Assembly: GCA_944474755.1 (NCBI GenBank)
Contig: OX104117.1
Coordinates: 62,425,522 to 62,489,521 of the forward strand
DNA from: Limnoperna fortunei
Taxonomy: Eukaryota > Mollusca > Bivalvia > Mytilida > Modiolidae
Direction: 5' to 3'
DNA length: 64,000 nt
Part shown: one piece after another, positions 50,566 to 61,200 of the stretch
Numbering within the stretch: the stretch's first letter is position 1
Layout of the letters: each line of letters opens with the position of its first letter
Program-made: the position numbers and the translations under genes
The notes under the pieces: model-generated
The model's input: the letters and a program-made list of their open reading frames with translations, nothing else
What the model was told of the DNA's origin: nothing
The model's database searches: none

Positions 50566-52954
50566 CAGGGCTCACCACACTGGGCGAAGTGGGCGACAAA
50601 GTCGCCCTACTAGGACCTGAAGTCGCCCTAAGGCACCTCGAAAGCAAAGTCGAACTGTCATTTCCCTCAAGTCGCCCGATGGTTCACATAAGATACTTGT
50701 AAATCTGGTCCAAATACTTCACCCTGACTACCAATTTATCAGTAAATGTGTAATTTCAATAAACAAGTGTGGACACAGAAAAACGTCTCGCCTGCATTCC
50801 GCATCAGTAACGAAAATAAATTTCGTCATAAGCATTACGTAAATAGCATTAAATATCAGCAGCGGCCTGTATACAAAATATTGTCACCATACCCTGCATA
50901 GTTACAGGGGAACAGCCGTAACCCAAAAACTTTAACGTAGTCCCTGGACCGTGAAATTGAGGTCAAGGTCAGGTGGAACCTACCAGACAGTTATGTACTA
51001 TTAATCAGCAACCTATACACCAAATATTGTCATCCTACCATGCGTAGTTACAGAGGAACTGTCGTAACCCCAAAACTTTAACGTAGTCGCTGGACTGTGA
51101 AATTGAGGTCAAAGTCAGGTGACACCTACCAGACAGTCATGTACTAGTCATCAGCAACCTATACACCTAATATTGTCATCCTACCATGCGTAGTTACAGA
51201 GGAACTGTCGTAACCCAAAAACTTTAACGAAGTCGCTGGACCGTGAAATTGAGGTCAAGGTCAGGTGACACCTACCAGACAGTCATGTACTAGTCATCAG
51301 CAACCTATACACCAAATATTGTCATCCTACCATGCGTAGTTACAGAGGAACTGTCGTAACCCAAAAACTTTAACGTAGTCGCTGGACCGTGAAATTGAGG
51401 TCAAGGTCAGGTGACACCTACCAGACAGTCATGAACTAGTCATCAGCAACCTATACACCAAATATTGTCATCCTACCATGCGTAGTTACCGAGGAACTGT
51501 CGTAACCCAAAAACTTTAACGTAGTCGCTGGACCGTGAAATTGAGGTCAAGGTCAGGTGACACCTACCAGACAGTCATGTACTAGTCATCAGCAACCTAT
51601 ACACCAAATATTGTCATCCTACCATGCGTAGTTACAGAGGAACTGTCGTAACCCAAAAACTTTAACGCAGTCGCTGGACCGTGAAATTGAGGTCAAGGTC
51701 AGGTGACACCTACCAGACAGTCATGTACTAGTCATCAGCAACCTATACACCAAATATTGTCATCCTACCATGCGTAGTTACAGAGGAACTGTCGTAACCC
51801 AAAAACTTTAACGTAGTCACTGGACCGTGAAATTGAGGTCAAGGTCAGGTGACACCTACCAGACAGTCATGTACTAGTCATCAGCAACCTATACACCAAA
51901 TATTGTCATCCTACCATGCGTAGTTACAGAGGAACTGTCGTAACCCAAAAACTTTAACGTAGTCGCTGGACCGTGAAATTGAGGTCAAGGTCAGGTGACA
52001 CCTACCAGACAGTCATGTACTAGTCATCAGCAACCTATACACCAAATATTGTCATCCTACCATGCGTAGTTACAGAGGAACTGTCGTAACCCAAAAACTT
52101 TAACGTAGTCACTGGACCGTGAAATTGAGGTCAAGGTCAGGTGACAGGTGACTGACTGGCAAGTACTCATCATAAGCTACCTCTGGACCAAATTTGATGG
52201 ACCTAGGTCTTGGGCTTACAAAGATATGAAGCAAGATGTCAAGTGTTTACGCCGCCGCCGCCGCCGGATTCCCATACATATGTCTCGCCTCCAGCGACTT
52301 TTGTCGCAGGCGAGACAAAAACGGCAAACAATATGCGTATTTAACATATTTTCAAACAATTTACGTGTTTCAAATGTATTACGCGCCATTTGTTTATTTA
52401 CCGGATGTGACTAATTACCGGAAGTGAACAACGAAGAAAAGTAATGTACAACGGCCCATAATGAAAAATCGTAATATTTTTGATAAACAAACACTTTTAA
52501 TTGTTTTCAAACTTCAGTTCTTTCAAAGAGTATTGTACTTTAACAATTTTCTTTGATAAGTATTTGAGCTTTACTTGAAAGAATAAAGATGTATAGTAAT
52601 TATTGACATCATGATAAGTTCTGTAGATGGGTGTCCCATGAAGCAATTTGGATCAGTACAACTTTGATTAATGATAAAGGTTATGTGCTTTTTGATATTG
52701 CATACCATGAATAATAATGAAAAAGAAAGGAAAACAAACTAAATCTAAGTGTGTTATGGTTTTAAAACACTTCCTGGAAATTGATTTAAATAATGAAAAA
52801 TGTATGTAACTACTGCGAAATTAATTATTTGTGTGGTCCCCCTGACTTCTCCCTTGTGTCTCATGAAGTCTCCCTATCAGGGCCTGACTTCTCCCTGTTA
52901 GGCTGCCAGGGAGAAGTCACTTCTCCCTACTTTTTTAGAGTGTGGTGACCCCTG
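50566..52954. mobile_element. DNA transposon (non-autonomous) with CAGGGSTCACCACACT ends
   Basis: The left terminus CAGGGCTCACCACACT begins at 50566. The inverted right terminus CAGGGGTCACCACACT ends at 52954. CTGGT flanks both sides (50561-50565, 52955-52959), a possible 5-bp target duplication. GTCGCC-rich and CTTCTCCC-rich subterminal blocks differ between the ends. CAGGG termini suggest a hAT relative, where 8 bp would be expected. A pearl-like element (50761-52321) is nested in it. Confidence 0.7.
50761..52321 (+). mobile_element. Pearl-like (Helentron-type) element, nine 146-bp units
   Basis: It has the same ends as the 48921-49878 copy. Units start at 50862, 51008, 51154, 51300, 51446, 51592, 51738, 51884 and 52030, all exactly 146 bp apart; the inner ones are nearly identical. 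The right end folds: GTCTCGCCTCCAGCGAC-TTTT-GTCGC-AGGCGAGAC followed by AAAAA. It sits inside the 50566-52954 transposon. Confidence 0.88.
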
Positions 52955-53243
52955 CTGGTAATAATAGTCTTGTGAAGGCAACGTGCATTTTTCTGAACAT
53001 TAGGCATGGTTTATTTGAAAGCATGTTGATTGGAAACCGTTTCTTATTTGTTCAAGATCAATTATTTTTATTCCATAATGAACAAAAATAAAAAATAAAG
53101 CATTAATCTGGAAATTTTGACATTAAAATTTTGCAATGTTACCATCCCAATATCCATCTCTTTATTGAAAACGTGTGAAATGTCAGTTGAGTACATAGAA
53201 TACCCACAGACATGTCAACAGTTGATAATTGCCAGTGTAAACG

Positions 53244-54126
53244 CATCAACCACAGGAATTTGACCCCATAACATTTGGGTTGAAATATGGCCAGGAAACA
53301 AAAAGAGTATTGTCGCGAATGAAGTGAGCGAAAGAGTCCAACACAAAAGTAAACAATTCCTACCCCCTACCTTTATTGTTGAGTTCGCTTTGAGAATTTG
53401 AACTGACAACATGAATGTAGGTGTTCTACGTACTCACGGACATTTATTCTTTAAGATTATGACATCAATCCCTTAATTAGATCCATATTTTTGCAACCGC
53501 CAAACTTCTTCTTGGACTGAAACACTTTACTTAAATTTACGACTTTAGGCAGTAAATTTTCTTTAATTAATGGAGTAAAACGGTAAAAATTTAAACTTTG
53601 CTTTGTATGTGAATGAAATAATTTTTAAATCCCAATTTTAATTATGTTTTGTAAAATTGAGTTTTAATCAAACTGTTTACATTTCTAGCACAACTGATGA
53701 TAAAGGGACGTAATCCAATGACACAAGCCATGTGCTCTTCCTCTTGCAATTTCTGGATAATTTTTTCTGGTTCTGATTTCGCGTTTTACTGTTTGATTTA
53801 CTGCGCCAAAGTCGTTAATGGTGGCTTCCCTGAAGTAAAGAAAGTGTTTCAGTCCAAGAAAAAGTTTCGCGGTTGGAAAAATATGGATCTATTAAAGGGA
53901 TCGATGTCAATCTTAAAGAATAAATATCTGTGAGTACGTAGAACACCTACATTCATGTTTTCAGTTCAAATTCTCAAAGCGAACTCAACAATAAAGGTAG
54001 GGGAGTAGGAACTGTTTACTTTTGCGTTCGATTCCTTCACTCACTTCGTTCGCGACAATACATTTTTTTCGTTTCCTGGCCATATTTCGACCCAAATGAT
54101 ATGGGATCAAATTCCTGTGCATCAAC
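53244..54126. mobile_element. Long-TIR element with 7-bp target duplication CATCAAC
   Basis: CATCAAC at 53244-53250 and 54120-54126 bounds 53251-54119. The terminal inverted repeats are about 225 bp (53251-53475, 53895-54119) and start CACAGGAATTTGA on both sides. The arms contain ATTGTCGCGAA and AACACCTACATTCATG. The 420-bp core has no recognisable gene; the small frame at 53697-53933 has no known domain. Confidence 0.85.
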
Positions 54127-54179
54127 AAAAACAGGGGATGGAATTTACATTTTTGTTACATTTTCTTTCGTTTTATGTC

Positions 54180-55211
54180 TAGGGGAAGATGGGGTACATT
54201 CGGACGCTTGGGGATATTCGGACAGTTTGTTTTTTAATAAAATGCTATAATTGACCTCGAGCTCTTAACCAATAAATTCCACACAAATCTCGTCAGTAAG
54301 CTAATCAAATGTAGCTTCTCTAATGTCATGTGTCATATCAACTAAAGTAAAAGTACAAAAAATATAATTGGTCAAAATCACTCTTATGGAAATATCATGT
54401 GACAGAGCGCCATTTTACAAAAACTTGGTTTACCAAATCTTCGAGTACAACGTTCCCATATATTCCAAGTTCAAAATAAAGGACGTATTGTAAATTTTAT
54501 CCTTGTCAATTGTTGATTTATTTATTTTCTAAACATTTAAATTTTTTATCTAAGTTTTTATGAGAAAAATCATAAAAATGCACATTACAATTGTCCGAAT
54601 ATACCCTCTGTGACATTTATTGTTATAAGGGGAACTTCGGTCACTGCTATTTGTATTAAATGTACAACAGATTGTCTTCTATAAAATGTCTAAACACAAA
54701 TACAAATGTTTGTAAACAGATGTGGAATAAATGAAAATAGAAAAAATTAAAAAACAACATCGATAAAACAACCCTTATGATGTTTACTATGCCAGCCCAC
54801 ATTATATATCTTATGTCTGTTAGACCGTTGCGTATTTGGTCCTTTTAATGGGATTATGGTGACATTTGGTTTCGTCTGCTAAAGCTGACAACATTGTCAA
54901 TAATCTATCATTTCCTTATTATAAGTTGATGACTTAGCTTTGCTTAACTTTGCTTGTCCAAAGATACCCTATTTAATGTCCGAATATACCCAAATCTGGC
55001 CGAATGTACCCTGAATCATGTTCGCGGCTTTTACAGTAATGTTGAGCAAGCGTTGATAATATCCAATCAATGAACTTCTAATTTTAGTTCAGAAAATAAC
55101 ATGACTTTCCAGTAAACTTTCCCTGGCAAAGGTCACGTGAGCAGTATGGCCATACAAATGATTGTTTGTTAGAAAATCGAAAAGTGTCTGAATGTACCCA
55201 GTCTTCCCCTA
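54180..55211. mobile_element. TA-flanked element with GGGGAAGA termini
   Basis: TA at 54180-54181 and 55210-55211. The ends are GGGGAAGATGGGGTACATTC and, inverted, GGGGAAGACTGGGTACATTC. Internal copies of TGTCCGAATATACCC lie near 54592, 54978 and 55000. The sequence just right of it (ATTTCACCCAAATGATAT ... GATCAAATTTCCT) resembles the arm end of the 53251-54119 element, so it may have inserted into a second copy. Confidence 0.7.
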
Positions 55212-55469
55212 TATTTCACCCAAATGATATAACCATACGAGATCAAATTTCCTACAAAATACATAGATAGTGGACTTGATCCGTAATTTAAATATCTCAA
55301 TTGTAGAAATATGATTATAGTACTGTAGGAACATTTATTTATCCATTGTTCATTCGTGCCCATGCTAGATCCAATATTTTTCGTACTCATTCAAGAAAAA
55401 CTTGGTTTTTCTGTGAATTAATTATAACAAACAATTTTCTTATGTCGCTATAGCATAATGCGCCACCAC

Positions 55470-55822
55470 TTTAGGCCAGATCTCCCCATCTCTTAAAACG
55501 CATTCCGGGCCTTTTATGATAGCTATAGCCAATAAGATAAAAAAACAATAAAACGGAGGCCTTAAAAAAGTTTGGTATTACTAAACAGGGACGGAGTTCT
55601 ATTGAAATTACATAAAATTGCAACGATTTATATAAGACAAAAACACCAGATCTCCCCATTATCGAAAAACAACATGTTTTCGAATAGAGTGTTTTATGAC
55701 AGTAAAGAACAAAAAACAATAAAACGGAGTCCTTAAAAAATATTGGTATTAATATACAGCGGCGGAGTTCTATAGAAATTACATAAAATTGCAATGGTTT
55801 CAAGGAAGACAAAAACACGTGC
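55470..55822. repeat. Direct tandem duplication of about 175 bp
   Basis: Two copies (from about 55478 and 55652) share CCAGATCTCCCCAT, AACAATAAAACGGAG, CCTTAAAAAA, GGAGTTCTAT and AAATTACATAAAATTGCAA. A 162-codon minus-strand frame (55471-55959) exists only because the unit is free of stops. Confidence 0.75.
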
Positions 55823-56539
55823 TCACTTCTTTGCGGTGCAATATGAAAAGACCGAACTATATTGTTAGCGTATAAATACAAACATAATGTAGTTTGAACA
55901 CTGTTACAGACTTCATTTTTTTTGTTAACAATGTAAAACAATTGTTTCTGTCGTTTCAAACATAAAATAAACGCTTAATCCTCCTAATGTTTTTCAAAAA
56001 TGTGTCAATTTAAAGAACTATTTTAAAGGTGTAAAACGCCTTTTTTCGGTGCTGATTGAAATTAGAATTGAAATAATTGTCCATATAAAAAAACTAGGAT
56101 ATTTTGACTTTTTGCAAATGAATGGTACGTAGTGCTTTCTCCTATATACTCAGCATGATAAATTATTAATGTACACGAAGATACGGAAATATATATATAT
56201 AAAATCGTATCGGACGAGGCGTTAGCTCGGATAATAAGACCATTTTTTCAAGCATGCAAAAGGCACACTGTACATAGCCAATCAAGAAGAATATTTAAAC
56301 AGTGTTTTAAATGTTTAACGCTACTGTAAAACAAAGCATCGGATTTGTTTAGAAATATAACAGTACCCAACACTATAGTATAAATTTAACAAGACATATA
56401 TTTACATTTAATCGGAAAAGAGTCGACTCGCTTGGAGTTTATCTAAATTTTCGCTATTTTGACGGCCCCTATTTTGATATCTTTTACTTAGAAGCATCAA
56501 CATAAGTCCTACTCAAAGTAAAAGTAAAATCGTACAAGT

Positions 56540-57135
56540 GTTTAGTAATACTATCACTAGATTATTCTTGTCCTGTATGGGACCCATATATAAAAGAAGA
56601 CATAAAAATAGAACAGTTGCAACGAAGAGCTGCAGGGCCTCCGTGGCCGAGTGGTTAAGGTAGTTAGTCTACAATTGATCACGTGGTCTGTCGAGATTGT
56701 GGGTTCCAGCCTCACTGCGGACAGGATGCGTTCGACTCCAATCTTAATCGACAAGGATTGCCAGTTTTCCTACCGAAGGTCTGGTGTTTTCTCCGGGTAC
56801 TCAAGCTTCCTCCCTCAATAAAAACTGGACGCCATGATATAGCTGAAAAATTGCTGAAAGTGGCGTTAAAGAACATTAAAACAAACAAAAACAAACGAAA
56901 AGCTGCAAGGTACGTCACTATAATAGCTTTTACAGACTTCAAGTTTTACCACAATAACTTCTCGGAAAATCCCGGAACATGCACTCACTTTCCTGACAAA
57001 TTCCCTAAACCCCGCCTTGTATCATACGCCAACAGTCAGTCTTTCCCCGTACAACACGGAATTGGAATAACCACACTAAGCGCTGCGATGAGCGACTCGG
57101 TTGAGTCCTTTAAACAGCTACATGTCAGCAATTAA
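56540..57135 (+). pseudogene. LINE reverse-transcriptase C-terminus split by a SINE
   Basis: Before the SINE the frame reads LDYSCPVWDPYIKED then IEQLQRRAA, the conserved C-terminal region of CR1/jockey-like reverse transcriptases. After it the reading resumes as KAARYVTI. In shifted frames PRTTRNWNN and SDSVESFKQLH follow, the usual end of these ORFs. Frameshifts show it is dead. The SINE occupies 56637-56894. Confidence 0.75.
56637..56894 (+). mobile_element. Full-length tRNA-derived SINE with 16-bp target duplication
   Basis: The head GCCTCCGTGGCCGAGTGGTT is tRNA-Ser/Leu-like (A box TGGCCGAGTGG, B-box-like GTGGGTTCCAGCC). The shared body and a CAAACAAAAACAAA tail follow. The flanks AACGAAGAGCTGCAGG (56621-56636) and AACGAAAAGCTGCAAGG (about 56894-56910) are the target duplication. 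This is the most complete SINE in the window. Confidence 0.88.
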
Positions 57136-57629
57136 ATCATAACATCATTTATAATTTTATCTAAAATTGTTTAAAATATACGCATAAAAATTGTTGTCAT
57201 AAAGTTTTACTTTGGCAGAAGCCTATAAATAAAGTTATACTAATCCCAGACAGAGCTTACTATATGTACCAAAATTGGCGGAATCTTCAGTGTGTTGAAG
57301 GTGGTCAATTACGAAACAGAAACATTTCCTTTAATATCTCTGTTATGTTTTGATCACGTGGGGCGGGGGGGGGGGGGGGGGGGGTGGGGGTGGTAACTTG
57401 GTATATATAGGGTAATACGGATGTGCTGCCCGAATGGGTCACTTTTTTTTACCTCACCAAAATATATGAAAGGGTAGCTTTTTTCATTGAAAAATATATC
57501 ATTGGGTATAGTTGTAAATTATCTTAATATATGCATGTCTCAATTCTCATCTTGAGCATGTTATGCCTATGTTAACCACAGTTATTTTACAAACAAAGTG
57601 TTCCATTAACATCACTTGATCATTTTGGT

Positions 57630-57786
57630 AGTGAATGGAGTATTTTGTCAATGCGGATGTGCAGTAATAAAATATATGAATAGGTCTGATTTAATAACTC
57701 AATATATGATTGGGTCCCGTTTAAATCATCCGAAAATATATGAATAGGGTGAATGGAGTATTTTCTCAATGCGGATGTGCAGTAAT
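57630..57786. repeat. Direct repeats preceding a large hairpin
   Basis: GTGAATGGAGTATTTTGTCA...GCGGATGTGCAGTAAT occurs at about 57632 and again at 57748. The intervening AATATATGAATAGG / CAATATATGATTGGGTCCCG block recurs at 58884-58965. A G homopolymer of over 20 bases lies at about 57362-57390. Confidence 0.7.
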
Positions 57787-57934
57787 TATAGGATTAAACG
57801 CTTATTTTCGGTAATTCATCGATGTATGAACGAGGTCGACTCACTCACAAACAAATAAATATGATAAGTTTGTGAGTGAGTCGACCTCGTTCATACATCG
57901 ATGAATTACTGAAAATAAGCGTTTAATCCTTATA
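57787..57934. repeat. Near-perfect inverted repeat, about 66-bp arms, 14-bp loop
   Basis: The arms 57787-57852 and 57866-57934 are complementary with about one indel. They contain GAACGAGGTCGACTCACTCA and its inverse. The loop is AT-rich (AAATAAATATGATA). Confidence 0.92.
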
Positions 57935-58189
57935 ATTCTTCCAAAATTGTTTTTATATATTTAACATTCTTGTCCCAAAATAAAATTTTATTATAAGTGT
58001 GTGACGCGTAGGAATATATACAACGAACTGAAGACGAAGACGTGGTCGGTTTGAAGTGAATAACTGGCATTGACAACAGATACAATTTACGATTTGCCGA
58101 GAAGATTATTAATAAAAACAAAAGAAGACTCAATAAAAAAAACAATATTCCGTATACTAATGTTCGTCATTGTACCCGCGGTTTATATT

Positions 58190-58240
58190 AACGTCATATG
58201 TGACGTCATATCTGTTCAAACGGAACGGAAACCTGGCTAG
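58190..58240 (+). promoter_or_regulatory. CRE-containing promoter candidate
   Basis: A perfect TGACGTCA is at 58201-58208, and the half-site ACGTCATAT occurs twice (58191, 58203). CGGAACGGAAAC follows. It lies about 85-100 bp upstream of the ATG at 58291. Confidence 0.45.
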
Positions 58241-58290
58241 ACGTTCTTTCTTAAATACGAAGAGGAAAAACAATAGTTGTCGTTTGTTCA

Positions 58291-61200
58291 ATGGATTTAT
58301 CAGTGAAAATTGCTAGAGATGTGCAGAGACATGGAGTTGGTGACAAATTCGTGCATCTTGCTATTTCGTTGATTTGTTGTGACCGCGAAAAAAGGTAATT
58401 TTTACCGTTACGGCTATTGTGTGTATTTGAAATGATTCATAATTGAAATTACAAGAAACGCAATTTCAAAGTATCGTTTATATATGCCTTCACACTCGGA
58501 TTTCGTCCACATTCGAATTCGGCTATTTCGTCATTCAGCAATGTGTACAATGAATACAAAACGAAGTGTACTGTTAAAATATTTTCTTGTATGTATTTGT
58601 CTATAAAACAAATGATTGCAGCTGGTTCAATTAAATAGCTTTCCGTTTAAGCAATACATCGCTCAAGATATTTGAATCGCCAAATTTCGAGTGTACTGGC
58701 TTAATTTATTGTCTGAAGCATAAATGACACATGGCCGCCATATTTGTTTACTTTTAGCAAAAAAAAAGTAGTTCCCCAAAAGTCGTTCATGAAAGTATGA
58801 ACGGATCTGGGAAGTACTGGTTTATGGCCTTTTGACCAATCAAAAATGACTTTAAACGTAAACGAATGTCAGATAAGAATTATAAAATATATGAATAGGT
58901 CTGATTTAATAACTCAATATATGATTGGGTCCCGTTTAAAACATCCGAAAATATATGAATAGGGTGAGTTTTCAAATCTCCGTCCGCAGACCTGTACCTA
59001 AAAGTATCCTTAGTAACCCCCCCCCCCTTCCGTGATTTTGATACACTTCCTAGGTGTTGGGTCCCAACAAGTGTACCGGCTTAGCCGCATTGTTTTAAGC
59101 AAGGAGAGCATTAGATCATTTTCACAATAAAGATATTTTTCAAATAATTTTGTGATTTTTAGACACTAACTAAATTTTCGTCTACAGTTTTTTTTAACTG
59201 TGAAATAGGACCGTATTATACTGTATTTTATTAATTCGTCACCAAAAAGTTATCCTCTCGACATGCGCACACACTACCGGTGTTGCCTTTACTTTACTCT
59301 CGATTTCCGGCGTGACACTCACGCCAACTGTCTTCTTAACATCTGTAACAACTGTTCTTCATTTAACTCTCTATTTCTTCATCTTTACTCCTTTCCTATC
59401 TCCTCATTTTCTCTTCTTACGGGAAACAAAATGGTTATGGAAACATTTTCAGGTAAAGGCTCTGTGATGAAAAAACGGCGCGGTTGAGATGTGCTGTTGT
59501 GGGTAAACTCCATTACGTGGAGTGCAGCAGCACGCAGTGATAACACATAGTTTTCAAACGGAGAGCCAGCTGTGAATGTGGAAGTACTATTCGATTCCTT
59601 TCTCTTCTTTTCTTTATCAATGATGACAACAAGGCGAAGGCGATAGCCAGAGAGTTTGTTTGGCTTGTCAAATACTGTTCCTCGAGTGCCACATTGGTCG
59701 TGGCTTCGGCGAGTTTGTATTTCGTCAGGTCGAAGAAAATGTCTTTGCACTAAATGATCGCAAACGCTAGTCTGAGAATAAAATAATTCTTGTGTCTCGA
59801 AGAACTTGAATGGTTAAAATGCTTTAAGCCGATATAATGCGAGTTCCCTTCTGAAGTCGTTACATGTTTATTGTGGGCCATTGAGAATATTTTCCCCGAG
59901 GTATATTGAATTGCACGTATATGATATTGGCCTAAAGGAAATTCTTGTGTACACTTAACAAAATTCATGGAATATTTATTGTAACAATTTAACATTGTCG
60001 AGAAAACATTAGCTATACATTTTAAAAACAATTGGAACACAATATATTGTCAAGTTTTTCATTACATTATAAATCAGTTTCTGTTGTGAATGTTAGTACA
60101 CGTACTATTGTAAAAGCTAAATGCCTTTTCAAAGTGCGTTCTTCTAGATGTTGTTCGAAACATCGGGGTTTTTTTTGTTCGCAAACAAACGTCCTGCTCT
60201 TTCCGTTACATCATGCTGATGCCATGATCTCCCCATCAGTCAGTATAACTTGAGCGCGGGAAATTATATTACCTAATGGTGAGTTTTATTGCCTGATGGT
60301 TTGAATTTAGAATTTTGTAATAAAAAATAGCGAAATATAATAAAATTCCTATGTTATAGTACACCTATTTTTAATACATAATACCATTAAAAACTAAATA
60401 GAAGGTTATTTCTAAACTGATCATGTTTTCATCGATGAGTCTAACCCTAATGATCATGACTGTGAGCTGTTGTTATCGCTTTGTGTTCAGTGTATTTCAG
60501 TCTTGACCAGTTGAAACAAAAATGTGTCACCATGCATGTTCAACTGACGTCTACAAAGGTTTTTGTTTTCGCGAATCCACATGAAATTCTAAATATTTGC
60601 TCCGCCTGGGATAATTTTGATATAGGACCCTTTCGGGTGACATTTTTAAATGCTCAGAATATGTAAAGCACATCAAGACCATATTTACTAGTATATGAAT
60701 TTGACCCACTGCGAAGCGTAAGAGGGACATGGCATTTCCATTTGTTAAAATCCGTAGGAGTTGTCTGACTTTGATCATATCGGCAATCGAATTAAATAAT
60801 TTGAAATTTAATAAAAAAGATTTAAGTTCTGTGATTTGTCGGATTAAATTTTGTATAAATAAATCGAAGTTGAATATTTTTATTTGCTACATTATGATTA
60901 ATAAATACAACTAAATTCTGGCCGTTAATCGGAAAAATCGCAGAACTAACATCGGAATATAACGGCAATAAATTCGGCCCAGAAGAAAAACTTGATGTTG
61001 TAAACATGCATTTACTTAAAGTCCATAAAACAAACAAACAATTACGCGAAACCTCAAACTGAAAACATATTAAATCTTAAATATTATAATCTGGTCTGTT
61101 CAGATCCAAGGCACATATTGTTTCCCCCAACAGGTCTTAAAATTAAAATCGAAAGGTAGTATTAATATATCGCAAATAATGAAACTCCGCATTAAGGATC

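Noticed and set aside
48921..52321. Regular repeats that could be mistaken for a CRISPR array or a satellite
   Set aside because: The repeats are contiguous 146-bp units with no spacers, in animal DNA, and are bounded by conserved element ends.
55471..55959. 162-codon minus-strand frame with an internal peptide repeat
   Set aside because: The peptide repeat is the translation of a noncoding DNA tandem duplication that lacks stops. Hydrophobic composition reflects T-rich DNA.
56637..56720. tRNA gene
   Set aside because: A and B boxes are present, but the anticodon arm and acceptor pairing are poor and the segment continues into the SINE body. The other tRNA-like heads (24430, 28548, 22571) are also SINEs.
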